64,000 nt of DNA, taken from assembly GCF_004551525.1 (NCBI RefSeq), contig NZ_SATR01000010.1:1-64000 (forward strand), given 5' to 3'. The position numbers and the translations under genes were made by a program. This document shows, one piece after another, positions 10,528 to 19,407 of the stretch. The notes beneath the pieces were generated by a model that saw only the letters and a program-made list of their open reading frames with translations, ran no database searches and had not been told where the DNA came from. Every line of letters begins with the position of its first letter. The first letter of the stretch is position 1. The stretch comes from Vibrio ouci. GTDB lineage: Bacteria > Pseudomonadota > Gammaproteobacteria > Enterobacterales > Vibrionaceae.

Positions 10528-11340
10528 ATGTTTGTATTACTTTCATTACTTTGTTCATGTGCCGTCTTGGCTTTTCTATTTCATTATTCGAAAAAGCGCC
10601 AAGTCATACTACAGCGCAAATTCGACACTCTCGTTCAACTGCGAACCCTACTTCGTTTGTGTCGAGAGCACCGAAAGCTCAGCCACCATGCACTCAGCGC
10701 GGCAATAACCGATAAATCTCTGCACAGTACCAATACACTCTATGCCGAGATCATCGATTGCTCAAATAACCTTATTGCTACCGCCCCGTTTGACAATAAG
10801 CCCATGTATCGAATCTACCAGTTAAAACTTAAAGCAATGCATGATGACTGGCATACGCGCTCTGTCTCGCGCAATCAAATTATTCATGGTAAAGCGATTC
10901 GTCATGCGATGTTCTTGATGGATGAAATCGCCTTAGCTTGGCTCATCGAATCAGAGCGTGAAGACCTCAGCGATGAGTACCACTTAAACTGGCAACAAAT
11001 ACTTGAAAGCATGGAAGTGCTGACTCAACTTCGACTGTGCATTCCAGACAGTGAGAGTCCAGACGGGTTCATGCGACTTAAATACTACTGTGACAAAACA
11101 CGAAGAAAGCTCAACCAACTGTCATTAATTAGTCCGCTTTCGGTCGCCTCACCAGCCAGTATTGACTCAATTCATCAGCTAAGCGAGATTTCTTCAGCGA
11201 TGAGTCTACCGATCAGTACCGAAGAGATGTACAGCGTTACCAGTGATATTTCAGCGACCATCTCTCAGGTTTATGATCAGATGCTATCTGAAATGTCAGA
11301 GAGCCTATATCTTCCGCTCCCTTCAATCGCTTATTCATAA
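10528..11340 (+). CDS. membrane-anchored protein of unknown function
   Basis: I do not recognise this 270-residue protein. A single N-terminal membrane segment (FVLLSLLCSCAVLAFLFHY) is followed by a basic KKRQ stretch, which predicts a cytoplasmic soluble part of about 245 residues. That part is helical, with many charged residues and few obvious motifs. An in-frame TTG lies 6 bases earlier, but AAGGAG ends 6 bases before the ATG at 10528, so that ATG is preferred. It follows the metG terminator and precedes the DUF1456 gene, and probably has its own promoter in the 10364-10510 gap. It looks intact and is probably a lineage-restricted gene. Confidence 0.75.
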   Translation: MFVLLSLLCSCAVLAFLFHYSKKRQVILQRKFDTLVQLRTLLRLCREHRKLSHHALSAAITDKSLHSTNTLYAEIIDCSNNLIATAPFDNKPMYRIYQLKLKAMHDDWHTRSVSRNQIIHGKAIRHAMFLMDEIALAWLIESEREDLSDEYHLNWQQILESMEVLTQLRLCIPDSESPDGFMRLKYYCDKTRRKLNQLSLISPLSVASPASIDSIHQLSEISSAMSLPISTEEMYSVTSDISATISQVYDQMLSEMSESLYLPLPSIAYS

Positions 11341-11458
11341 TTTAGTCGTCATATGGGCACGGCATGTGCCCTTTTATTTCTATCGCTATACAAGCAACTC
11401 TGCTAAAGTCACGCCCAACTATATCTCGTCAGCGATGACTTACCACAAAGAGAATCTT

Positions 11459-11938
11459 GTGACTAATAACGAAATCTTACGCCGTATCCAGCATTCACTT
11501 AATTTGAAAAACACTCAAATAATGAAGGCTTTTGAGCAGGTAGATACCACGGTAGCACCTAACCAAGTCAACGACTGGCTAAAGGCAGACTCAGATAAGT
11601 CTATGACTAAGATGAAAGACAAAGAGCTTGCTCTATTCCTTAATGGTTTCATCAACCTAAAGCGCGGTAAGAAAGAAGGCGAGCAGCCAAAACCAGAGCA
11701 GACACTGACTAACAACATGATTTTCATGAAGCTACGCATTGCTCTGAATATGAAAGCAGAAGATGTGTTAGATGTTCTCGAAGTGGTTGGTGTTAGCCTG
11801 AGCAAATATGAAATCGGCGCTTATTTCCGCAAGCCAAACAATAAGAACTACAAAGCATGTGAAGATCAATTGCTATGTGATTTCTTAAGCGGCGTCCAGT
11901 TCACTGCTCGTCCTGACTCAGAAGAGTTTGTCGCTTAA
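11459..11938 (+). CDS. DUF1456 family protein (YehS-like)
   Basis: Small soluble protein of 159 residues with two copies of the DUF1456 module. Each opens with a pattern of the form NNEILRRIQHSLNLK / NNMIFMKLRIALNMK and contains a conserved ALFLNGFI or LCDFLSGV segment. This is the architecture of E. coli YehS, whose role is unknown. The frame is open for 72 codons upstream through the end of the previous gene, but the family N-terminus begins at the GTG at 11459, with AAAGAGA just upstream. An in-frame ATG at 11435 is the alternative. Confidence 0.85.
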   Translation: MTNNEILRRIQHSLNLKNTQIMKAFEQVDTTVAPNQVNDWLKADSDKSMTKMKDKELALFLNGFINLKRGKKEGEQPKPEQTLTNNMIFMKLRIALNMKAEDVLDVLEVVGVSLSKYEIGAYFRKPNNKNYKACEDQLLCDFLSGVQFTARPDSEEFVA

Positions 11939-11963
11939 GCGCTAACTCATCTGCCTAGATACA

Positions 11964-11999
11964 AAAAACCTCAATTGGTTCATTCCAATTGAGGTTTTT
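11964..11999. terminator. bidirectional terminator DUF1456 gene / udp
   Basis: A perfect 15-bp stem (11964-11978 with 11985-11999) with A5 on one side and T5 on the other sits between converging genes. It can work in both directions. Confidence 0.9.
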
Positions 12000-12036
12000 G
12001 TTTATCTGTAAGGGTGCTTATTACTCATCTGAGTAT

Positions 12037-12795
12037 TTAAAGCATCTTGCGTGCAGCTTCTACTACAACTTTGATTGAACGAGCTTCTGTCTCTTTCAGT
12101 GTTGAGTGGTCTGGAATCTCTTTCTGCGTACGGTTGATGATTACACCAGCAACACAACCTGCTTTAAGACCAGAACTTGCACACATGGTAAGTAGTGTTG
12201 CAGATTCCATCTCAAAGTTAAGTACGCCCATGTCTTGCCATTCTTGCATAGAACCTTGGAAACGCTTAACAACACGGCCAGAGAACGTATCGTAACGCTC
12301 TTGACCTGGGTAGAAAGTATCACTTGAAGCAGTTACACCCATGTGTACTGTTGCGCCTGATTCTTCAACTGCCGCTTTCATCGCTGTTGCTACTTCAAAG
12401 TCCGCTACTGCTGGGAACTCCATTGGAGCAAAGTGTAGACTTGCGCCATCTAGACGCACAGAGCCCGTTGATACAATCATGTCACCCACGTTTACATGTG
12501 GTTGAATCGCACCAGTAGTACCAACGCGTAGGAAAGTACGAACACCAAGCTGAGCTAGTTCTTCAACTGCGATAGATGTTGATGGACCACCGATACCTGT
12601 TGAACAAACAACAACAGGCTTGCCGTCAAGCTCTGCACGGTAAAGTGTGTATTCACGGTGACTTGCTAGGAATACTGGGTTCTCCATTTCCTCTGCAATT
12701 TTTTGTACACGCGCTGGGTCACCTGGAATGATAGCCAGAGTTGCACCAGCAAGATCGTCTTGAGTAACACCAAGGTGGAATACAGCTTGAGACAT
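12037..12795 (-). CDS. udp: uridine phosphorylase
   Basis: Splits uridine into uracil and ribose-1-phosphate in pyrimidine salvage; active as a hexamer in the cytoplasm. The 252-residue product has the phosphate-binding GDPARV motif near residue 26, the family signature [16 protein letters not shown], and the ribose-binding NFEMESATL segment. The start at 12795 follows AAGGAGCGACCT; the open frame runs 37 codons farther but without the family sequence. A CRP-like site lies about 100 bases upstream, in line with the catabolite control of udp in E. coli. Confidence 0.96.
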   Translation of the reverse strand: MSQAVFHLGVTQDDLAGATLAIIPGDPARVQKIAEEMENPVFLASHREYTLYRAELDGKPVVVCSTGIGGPSTSIAVEELAQLGVRTFLRVGTTGAIQPHVNVGDMIVSTGSVRLDGASLHFAPMEFPAVADFEVATAMKAAVEESGATVHMGVTASSDTFYPGQERYDTFSGRVVKRFQGSMQEWQDMGVLNFEMESATLLTMCASSGLKAGCVAGVIINRTQKEIPDHSTLKETEARSIKVVVEAARKML

Positions 12796-12898
12796 AGGTC
12801 GCTCCTTATGATGGCAAGTCAGCCGATGAGTTAGGTCTGCTTGCTCTATAAATTTATCGGGTACAGGAGATACTCTAACTAACCACCGAACTCTTTGA

Positions 12899-12914
12899 AG
12901 TGACAACGATCACA
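12899..12914 (-). promoter_or_regulatory. CRP-like site upstream of udp
   Basis: On the minus strand the site reads TGTGA-N6-TCACT, one mismatch from the CRP consensus TGTGA-N6-TCACA. It is 104 bases upstream of the udp start codon. Control of E. coli udp by CRP and CytR is established; its presence here is inferred from the motif alone. Confidence 0.55.
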
Positions 12915-13000
12915 AATAAGATCGCAACAAATAATTACATTGCACATAAAAACGGTTTACATCACACTTTGCCGTAACAAACACTCCTGATTGCATAAAA

Positions 13001-13034
13001 AAACAGCCCTTCCATCAAAGATGCAGGGCTGTTT
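13001..13034 (-). terminator. intrinsic terminator of the metal P-ATPase gene
   Basis: AAACAGCCCT (13001-13010) pairs perfectly with AGGGCTGTTT (13025-13034); the minus strand continues with TTTTTTATGC. It lies 23 bases beyond the stop codon at 13058. Confidence 0.85.
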
Positions 13035-13057
13035 CATTGAGAGCTCTCGCTATAGAT

Positions 13058-15367
13058 TTAGGCTTGATCGAGTTTCGATTTGAACTTAAGTAGCCTTAAA
13101 GCATTCAGCGTTACAATGGCAGTCGCACCGCTGTCAGCCAGCACCGCAACCCAAAGGCCTGTAATACCCAATAAGCTTGTGACCAAAAAGACACCTTTTA
13201 AGCCAAGCGCAAGCGCGATATTTTGGCGAATGTTGTTGAGCGTCGCTCGTGATAGCTCAATCATCCCCGCAAGCTCTAGCAATCGGTTGTGAGTGATTGC
13301 CGCATCTGCGGTCTCAAGCGCAACATCGGTTCCGCCTCCCATCGCGATACCAATGCTCGATGCTTTCATTGCGGGCGCATCATTAATACCGTCGCCGACC
13401 ATAGCAACATTGCCTTGAGCGGAAAGCTCCTCAACATAGGTCACTTTATCTTGCGGTAGCAGGCTCGCTTTAAAGTCAATATCAATCATTGAGCTGATAG
13501 CCTGTGCACTGCGCGGGTTATCACCTGTTAACATAATTGAATGAATACCTAGGCCTTTTAGGGCTTTAACTGCCTGAGCAGAGTCCTCGCGCAAAGTATC
13601 TTGCCATGCGATCAAACCAATCGGCGTGGTTTGGCTTTCAAGCGCCACGACAACGGTTTTGCCTTGGTGCTCCAGTTGCTCAATTTGATTTTTCAAAGAC
13701 TCATCAAGGTCTATGGTCAACTTACTTGGTGCTGAAACTTGATATTCAACCCCTTCAACTAAGCCACGCACACCACTACCGACTAACGCCTGCTTGTCTT
13801 GAGCCTCAATAATCTCAATACCCAGCTGTTTGGCTTTATTTACTACCGATACCGCTAGAGGGTGACTCGAACCGACTTCAATCGCTGCGACTTTGGCTAA
13901 CAGTGACTCTTTTTGCCAACCCGACAAAGCCACTACATCCGTCACTTCCGGCTTACCTTTGGTCAGTGTCCCGGTTTTATCAAAGGCAATGGTCTCAACA
14001 TTACCGAGCTGCTCTAATGCCGCGCCACCTTTAATTAGGGCACCACGACGAGCGGCTGCCGCTAAGCCTGAGGTAATAGCCGCTGGTGTGGAGATCACCA
14101 GTGCACAAGGACACGCAATCAATAACAGTGCTAGACCACGATATACCCATGTTTCCCACGGCTGAGCAAACAGTAGTGGAGGCGTAATGATGACCAGTAG
14201 AGAAACCAACATCATCAGCGGCGTATACCAGCGACTAAATTTATCTAAGAATCGTTCTAATGGCGCTTTACGGGATTCTGCTTCTTCAATCAAATGCAGA
14301 ATTCGGTCAATGGCATTTTCACCTTGCTTAGAAGTAATGGTAAAGCGCACCACTTTATCAACCGCTACCGCGCCAGCCATTACTGATTCGCCTTCGTAAC
14401 GCTCGACAGGGATCGACTCTCCGGTTAAGGCACTTTCATCAAAGCTTGCTAATGCATCGGTTAACTTGCCATCTGCAGGTAAACGGGCGCCAGGAGAAAC
14501 TTCAATCATGTCACCCGGTTGTAATTCACTCGCCGACACTTCAACGCGCTTTCCATCGACTATCTTGGTTGCCGTTTCAGGCACCAGTTCCATTAATGCT
14601 TGAACACCGCTACGCGCTCTTGATGCAGCAAAAGCTTCTAGTTGCTCACCAATCAAAAACAGTAGCAACACCATCGCCGCTTCAACCGTTTCGCCAAGAT
14701 AAAGGGCACCAATGGCCGCAACACTCATCAAGGTTTCAATCGCAAACGGAGTACCTGAGCGCGCTAAACTGATCGCTTTTTTACCAATTGGATAAAGACC
14801 TGCTAAACAGGTAATGAAGAATAGCCATTCACTGACTTGAGGGAATGCAGGTTTCAAAGCTGCAGCAATAGCCATCGCTGAAGCAATCGCGATCACTTGA
14901 CTGTTTTGTTTGATAACAGCCTTCCAGCCTTTAGGTTTTTCTTTTTGATTCGATTCGGCAGGATTCGCGAACGTAAAACCGGTATCTAGGATTGTTTGTT
15001 CAACCAACTGAGCAACGCCCGAGCTGTCTGATTTAATCACGAGCTTTTCTGTCGCAAACAGAACCTTCGCTTCTAAAACCCCTTCGACACGATTAACGGC
15101 AGTTTCTATTTTTCGGGCACAAGATGGACAGTCCATCCCGTTAACTTTCCAACTTTGGGTGAAGCGTGCGGAAGAGCTTCCGGACTCACCTTCTTCGTCA
15201 GTCGGATCCGCCCCACTGCTGCAACTGTTCGAGCTACAACAGCCTGATTCTGTTGTACTGACATCCGCCATTTGAATCGTAGCAATTTTTGGGCTTGAAC
15301 ATGAGCCTGCTTGGGAAGGATTTACCGCAATTTTCTCAGAGCGGCATGCTTGATGTTTTGTGCACAT
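13058..15367 (-). CDS. zntA: heavy-metal P1B-type ATPase (Zn/Cd/Pb exporter)
   Basis: Inner-membrane ATPase that pumps Zn2+, Cd2+ or Pb2+ out of the cell. The order is a Cys/His-rich N-terminus (about 1-65, with CCSSNSC), one heavy-metal domain with GMDCPSCARK (about 80-145), then eight predicted membrane segments. CPCALV is in the sixth segment, TGES in the actuator loop, DKTGTLTKG is the phosphorylation site, and GDGINDAPA forms the hinge. CPC rather than CPH and the Cys-rich tail favour Zn/Cd/Pb over copper. GGAG sits 8 bases before the ATG at 15367; an ATG ten codons earlier is less likely. The regulator is not in the window. Confidence 0.93.
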   Translation of the reverse strand: MCTKHQACRSEKIAVNPSQAGSCSSPKIATIQMADVSTTESGCCSSNSCSSGADPTDEEGESGSSSARFTQSWKVNGMDCPSCARKIETAVNRVEGVLEAKVLFATEKLVIKSDSSGVAQLVEQTILDTGFTFANPAESNQKEKPKGWKAVIKQNSQVIAIASAMAIAAALKPAFPQVSEWLFFITCLAGLYPIGKKAISLARSGTPFAIETLMSVAAIGALYLGETVEAAMVLLLFLIGEQLEAFAASRARSGVQALMELVPETATKIVDGKRVEVSASELQPGDMIEVSPGARLPADGKLTDALASFDESALTGESIPVERYEGESVMAGAVAVDKVVRFTITSKQGENAIDRILHLIEEAESRKAPLERFLDKFSRWYTPLMMLVSLLVIITPPLLFAQPWETWVYRGLALLLIACPCALVISTPAAITSGLAAAARRGALIKGGAALEQLGNVETIAFDKTGTLTKGKPEVTDVVALSGWQKESLLAKVAAIEVGSSHPLAVSVVNKAKQLGIEIIEAQDKQALVGSGVRGLVEGVEYQVSAPSKLTIDLDESLKNQIEQLEHQGKTVVVALESQTTPIGLIAWQDTLREDSAQAVKALKGLGIHSIMLTGDNPRSAQAISSMIDIDFKASLLPQDKVTYVEELSAQGNVAMVGDGINDAPAMKASSIGIAMGGGTDVALETADAAITHNRLLELAGMIELSRATLNNIRQNIALALGLKGVFLVTSLLGITGLWVAVLADSGATAIVTLNALRLLKFKSKLDQA

Positions 15368-15396
15368 ATGTTTATCTCCATTCATTGTACACATCA

Positions 15397-15428
15397 AGTT
15401 TAAACCTTAGAGTCTACTCCAAGGTCAA
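15397..15428 (-). promoter_or_regulatory. MerR/ZntR-type promoter of the metal ATPase
   Basis: On the minus strand a -35 box TTGACC (15423-15428) and a -10 box TAAACT (15397-15402) are 20 bases apart. That over-long spacer is typical of MerR-family metal promoters. Between them lies an imperfect dyad at 15404-15425 with arms ACCTTGGAGT and ACTCTAAGGT, closely like the ZntR operator of E. coli zntA. The -35 box overlaps the stop codon of the upstream MATE gene (15425-15427). Confidence 0.88.
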
Positions 15429-16891
15429 ACTTTTTCTGCAATTTCTTCCGCTACCTCTGCGGTGGAAGCAACATCATCAATCAAAACCGCATCGTGGCTA
15501 CAAAATGGCTGGCTATTAACACTGGTTATCGATGGATCAGCTTGCGCTTGCTCAGCACATGAACCTGCCATGAGATCAGAGATGTGCTTGCGCAAGACAA
15601 TAATAGCAATGATACCAAACACCACGGTACCTAATGCTTGCCCATACAGCACACCTAACGCGCCAAACCACAGCGCGCCAAAATGAACGAACGGTAATGT
15701 CCCTAACGTCGCTTTACCCAGGTTAAGAGCTGTTGAATACAACGGCTTACCTAAATTATTGAACGAGGTGTTGGCAACAAACTGTGCACCGTTAAAGATG
15801 AAACTGATCGCCACATAAGTACAAAATGCCGCGACGATAATCTGAGCATCCCCTTGCAGACTGAACATACTCACAATTAAGTCTTGGGCAAAATAGAGAA
15901 TGGCACATACCGCTAGGGTATACGCGGTTGTGACAATAAGTGAGTTGTTGAGTGTCTCTTTCACTCGGTCCATACGTTCAGCGCCATAGTTTTGGCCGAT
16001 AATCGGACCAACCGCGCCCGACAACGCAAAGATAACCGCAAAACAAACCGGAGTTAATCGGCCAATCACTGCGAAGCCTGCGACATAGTTTTCGCCAAAC
16101 TGGGCGATGGATGAGGTAACAATGGCGTTACCAATCGGCGTGGCGATATTGGTAATAATCGCAGGGACGGCAATCGCAAGAATCAGTCTTAAATTGCTTC
16201 GCCATACTGAGTAGTTAAAGCGAGCGACCAACTGATGCACTTTGATCAACGGATAAAGAGAGAAAAATAGTACCGTAAAACGCGCAAACACCGACGCTAA
16301 CGCAGCGCCTTCAACGTTCCACCCAAAACCAAAGATAAAAATCGGATCAAGAATCGCGTTAACGATACCACCAGCGAGCGTTGCCCACATCGAACGCTTA
16401 GCATCCCCTGCAGCGCGAAGCCCAGCCCCCGCAGCCATCGCAACCGCAATCACTGGCGCACTTGGCAGGATAATTCTCAAATACGCTTCTGCGCGCTCTG
16501 CTGCAACGCCTTGCGCTCCGATGGCCTGTAACAGTTCAGGGATATAGGTAAACATGATACCCGACACCAAAATACTGATGGCCACGGCGGTAAACATGAT
16601 ACTCGTGGTGAGCTGTTTGGCATGCTGATGCTGCTTAGCCCCAATGGCTTTCGACACCAGGGCGCCCATCGCGATAGAGGTACCAATTGAAATTGAGGTA
16701 GAGAAGAAAACCAGTGTGCCCGCAAACCCGACAGCGGCGGCCAATTCAACTTGGCCCAACATACTAATGAACAGCATGTCGATTAAGTCAACGACAAACA
16801 AGGCCATCAGACCCACTGAGCCAGCCCCTGACATGACAAGGATATGTCGCATTGTAGAACCTTCTACAAATTTGGCACTTTGGTCTGACAT
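15425..16891 (-). CDS. MATE family efflux transporter
   Basis: Multidrug and toxin extrusion antiporter of 488 residues with about 12 membrane segments, exchanging drugs or metabolites for Na+ or H+. The two symmetrical halves are visible, with GLMALFVVDLIDMLFISMLG in the first helix and FALSGAVGPIIGQNYGA in the second half. It lies in the NorM/DinF-like range; the substrate cannot be told. The C-terminus has an unusual cysteine-containing polar tail (about 440-488). The start chosen is the ATG at 16891 after AGGAG; a GTG directly before it is the alternative. It is read toward the metal ATPase, whose promoter overlaps its last codons. Confidence 0.9.
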   Translation of the reverse strand: MSDQSAKFVEGSTMRHILVMSGAGSVGLMALFVVDLIDMLFISMLGQVELAAAVGFAGTLVFFSTSISIGTSIAMGALVSKAIGAKQHQHAKQLTTSIMFTAVAISILVSGIMFTYIPELLQAIGAQGVAAERAEAYLRIILPSAPVIAVAMAAGAGLRAAGDAKRSMWATLAGGIVNAILDPIFIFGFGWNVEGAALASVFARFTVLFFSLYPLIKVHQLVARFNYSVWRSNLRLILAIAVPAIITNIATPIGNAIVTSSIAQFGENYVAGFAVIGRLTPVCFAVIFALSGAVGPIIGQNYGAERMDRVKETLNNSLIVTTAYTLAVCAILYFAQDLIVSMFSLQGDAQIIVAAFCTYVAISFIFNGAQFVANTSFNNLGKPLYSTALNLGKATLGTLPFVHFGALWFGALGVLYGQALGTVVFGIIAIIVLRKHISDLMAGSCAEQAQADPSITSVNSQPFCSHDAVLIDDVASTAEVAEEIAEKV

Positions 16892-16919
16892 CACACTCTC
16901 CTAGTTACGCAGAAAAAAT

Positions 16920-16943
16920 AAGAGGTGCACTAGGGCACCTCTT
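16920..16943 (-). terminator. intrinsic terminator of the CBS-domain gene
   Basis: AAGAGGTGC (16920-16928) pairs with GCACCTCTT (16935-16943); the minus strand continues with TATTTTTTCTG. It separates the CBS gene from the MATE gene. Confidence 0.85.
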
Positions 16944-16964
16944 ATTGTCTATCTTATGATTACT

Positions 16965-17381
16965 TTACACCGGATGTTTAAAGCAGTCTTCGATATTTTT
17001 ACCTATCGCACGTAAAACGTCGCGGCGCGTAATGATTCCGACTAACTTGCCTGCATCAATAACTGGATACACTTTCGGTCGCCCTACTTTCATCATATCT
17101 GCCAGTTCAATAATCGAAGTCTCTGATGTCACTGAGAGCACATCTTTGTGCATGCAGTCTGAAACAATGTGGGTGTCTTGACAGTAATAACTGACCTTAA
17201 CCAATTTATCGAGCAAATCCTGACCAGATAAAAAGCCAATGACTTCTCGTTGTTCATTGATAACCGGACCACCCAAATATCTTGAGTTCATAACCTTATC
17301 TAAAGCGGCACTTAACGACATTTCAGGGGTAAATGTCACCGCTTGTAGTGTCATATAGTCTTTTACTTTTAATGATTCCAT
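16965..17381 (-). CDS. CBS-domain protein
   Basis: A 138-residue protein made of two CBS motifs (about 8-65 and 75-130) and little else. Each holds the pattern V.DYM or VSDCM followed by an IGFLSGQDL or VGIITRRDV strand-turn. Such stand-alone Bateman modules bind adenine nucleotides and regulate partner proteins, but the partner is unknown. AAGGAG precedes the start with 6 bases of spacing. It is a single-gene unit with its own terminator. Confidence 0.88.
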   Translation of the reverse strand: MESLKVKDYMTLQAVTFTPEMSLSAALDKVMNSRYLGGPVINEQREVIGFLSGQDLLDKLVKVSYYCQDTHIVSDCMHKDVLSVTSETSIIELADMMKVGRPKVYPVIDAGKLVGIITRRDVLRAIGKNIEDCFKHPV

Positions 17382-17683
17382 TGACGTCTCCTTAACGTGC
17401 CAGCCACGCTGCCTATATTGTAATTGTTGTCTAATTTCTTGATTTTACTAAATGGAAATCAACAATTTTTACAATAGGCAATCCCTATCACGTTCCGAAG
17501 CACCTTCCATTCTATCCAATTGAATGCCTCAAAAGCCCGTCAAACTGGAGGCTACAGCGGTAAATAGGCGCCCACATCTACTTTTCATCACTTTAAACAT
17601 GGTTTTAAGCTCAAAGCGCTCTCTAACTCTCCACCTAGAGACTAAACTATATAAGGAGTGCGATGTAACCCAGAGGAGTACAG
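17382..17683. other. divergent intergenic region with a long imperfect inverted repeat
   Basis: No gene is seen between the leftward CBS gene and the rightward PAS-GGDEF gene. An imperfect inverted repeat has its arms at about 17412-17429 and 17460-17478, ATTGTAATTGTTG on one side and CAACAATTTTTACAAT on the other, each flanked by CCTAT/ATAGG. It could be an operator pair or chance. Confidence 0.4.
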
Positions 17684-18681
17684 ATGGTGAAATCCATTTT
17701 TTCAGCGGAAGTTACAAACAATCCGGACTTAATGCATGTGGTGTTTGAGGCAATGCCAGAGCCGACTTTTCTTATCGATAAGTCAGGAACCTATGTCGAA
17801 GCATGGGGCGGCCGAGACACCAAGCGCCACCATAATCCCTCCGCTTTGATTGGCCTCAATCAATACCAAGTACTCCCCGCTGATAAAGCAATCTGGTTTA
17901 GCCAAGTCATCGTCGATGTGATTGATAGCCAAACGGCGACAGAAATTGAATACAACTTAGACCCTAAAGATCTCCCCTGCTTCGAAGGTATCGAAGGCCC
18001 TACCGACACGCAGTACTTTAGCGCTCTGGTCATCCCTTTACCCGATACGTCACTCGTATTATGGACAGTGCGCAATATTACCGAATACAAGAAAACCTCG
18101 ATAAGCTGGCGCAAAATCAGCTAGAGCTGGAAAAACTCACCTACATTGATCACTTAACCCAAGTCTACAACCGCTATGCATTGGATTCGCTGCTACCTGA
18201 CGCGATTGAACTGGCTAAGCTCGAACTCTCTGGCGCTGCACTCTTAATGATCGATATCGACTGCTTTAAGCAATATAACGACAGCTACGGGCATATCAAA
18301 GGAGATCGAGTCCTCTCTTCGCTAGGTCAAACGATTAGAACTTGGGCTAAGCCGAGCGACCTATGCTTTCGCTATGGCGGCGATGAGTTTTTGGTATTTG
18401 TGCCCAATACCAATGATGGCGAGATCTTAACAAGAGCGCAAAAGCTGCAAACGGATGTGAAAAATCTGGCAATTCCACACAAATCTTCAACTGTCGGCAA
18501 TATTTTCTCAGTCACCATAGGTATTCAACAATACAAGCTTATGCCTGAAGCAATGAAAGCCGATGACTTTATCGCCATTGCCGATAAAGCACTGTTCTTT
18601 GCTAAAGGTCAGCAACGCGGCTCAATTCATCAATTAAGCGGAAATGAAAAAAGCTCCCTATCACTAGGGAGCTTTAAGTAA
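17684..18681 (+). pseudogene. PAS-GGDEF diguanylate cyclase, frameshifted
   Basis: Two overlapping frames give one protein of about 332 residues. The first (17684-18124) is an N-terminal PAS sensor from NPDLMHVVFEAMPEPTFLID to VRNITEYKKT. The second supplies a linker helix (LDKLAQNQLELEKLTYIDHL) and a GGDEF domain with the intact active-site loop RYGGDEF, which would make cyclic di-GMP. The inhibitory I-site reads KPSD instead of RxxD, so product inhibition may be weak. Adding one C at 18096-18097 rejoins the frames exactly as KKTLDKLAQ, so a one-base loss or a sequencing error is likely. The start follows GAGGAGTACAG. Confidence 0.8.
18650..18675 (-). terminator. terminator of the moa operon, inside the GGDEF 3' end
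   Basis: AAAGCTCCCTA (18650-18660) pairs with TAGGGAGCTTT (18665-18675). On the minus strand it runs into TTTTTTCATTTC, 29 bases after the moaE stop. The hairpin lies within the last codons of the rightward GGDEF gene. Confidence 0.8.
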
Positions 18682-18703
18682 AACAGAGTTAAGTGCTAAG
18701 GCG

Positions 18704-19162
18704 CTACTTTTGCCAGCGTTCAGCCGCTTTAGCGTCGGAGTCTCTTGAATCGACCCAGCGCGTTTCTTCAGTGGTGCGCTCTTTCTTCCAAAATGGGGCT
18801 TTGGTTTTCAAGTAGTCCATCACAAACTCACACGCTTCAAACGCTGTACCTCGGTGGGCGCTAGACACGCCAACAAACACGATTTGGTCACCAATGTCTA
18901 AATCACCAACACGATGAATCACTCGGATATTCAGTAACGGCCAACGCTTTTCTGCCTCGTCACAGATTTCTCCCAGAGCTTTCTCAGTCATTCCAGGATA
19001 ATGTTCAAGTGACAGGCCAGTCACATTGTCACCTAGGTTCATGTCGCGAACTTTACCAACAAAAGTCACCACAGCACCGGCAGCCGTGCCTTGCGCTAAC
19101 GCGTCATATTCCACGCCAACAGAAAAATCATCAAACTGTACAGAAACTCGATTGTCCATCAT
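18704..19162 (-). CDS. moaE: molybdopterin synthase catalytic subunit MoaE
   Basis: Large subunit of molybdopterin synthase, 152 residues. With MoaD it turns cyclic pyranopterin monophosphate into molybdopterin by adding two dithiolene sulfurs. The family motifs GAVVTFVGKVRD, LEHYPGMTEKAL, HRVGDLDIGDQIVFVGV and the C-terminal KAPFWKKE with its catalytic lysines are present. Its ATG overlaps the moaD stop (TAATG), so translation is probably coupled. It is the last gene of the leftward moaABCDE operon. Confidence 0.96.
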   Translation of the reverse strand: MMDNRVSVQFDDFSVGVEYDALAQGTAAGAVVTFVGKVRDMNLGDNVTGLSLEHYPGMTEKALGEICDEAEKRWPLLNIRVIHRVGDLDIGDQIVFVGVSSAHRGTAFEACEFVMDYLKTKAPFWKKERTTEETRWVDSRDSDAKAAERWQK

Positions 19163-19407
19163 TAACCACCTGTTACTGGCGGGAAAAAGGCGACTTCATC
19201 ACCAGCTTGAATTGGGTGCTCAAGAGGAACAATGGATTGGTTTACCGCAGCAAGCAACTTGCCTTGCTCTAAGGCGATATCCCATTTACCTTCTTGCTTA
19301 GCAAGGTGACTGCGAATCGCTTCTACCGTTTGAAAATCATCTTCTAGCTGAAGTTCATCGACACCCACTAGCTCGCGAGTTTGCGCAAAAAATAGTACTT
19401 TAATCAT
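19162..19407 (-). CDS. moaD: molybdopterin synthase sulfur carrier subunit MoaD
   Basis: Ubiquitin-like sulfur carrier of 81 residues. The C-terminal Gly-Gly (FFPPVTGG) is adenylated and thiocarboxylated, then feeds sulfur into the MoaE active site. The length and the terminal GG are exactly as expected. Its start overlaps the end of moaC by four bases (ATGA), and its stop overlaps the start of moaE. Confidence 0.96.
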   Translation of the reverse strand: MIKVLFFAQTRELVGVDELQLEDDFQTVEAIRSHLAKQEGKWDIALEQGKLLAAVNQSIVPLEHPIQAGDEVAFFPPVTGG

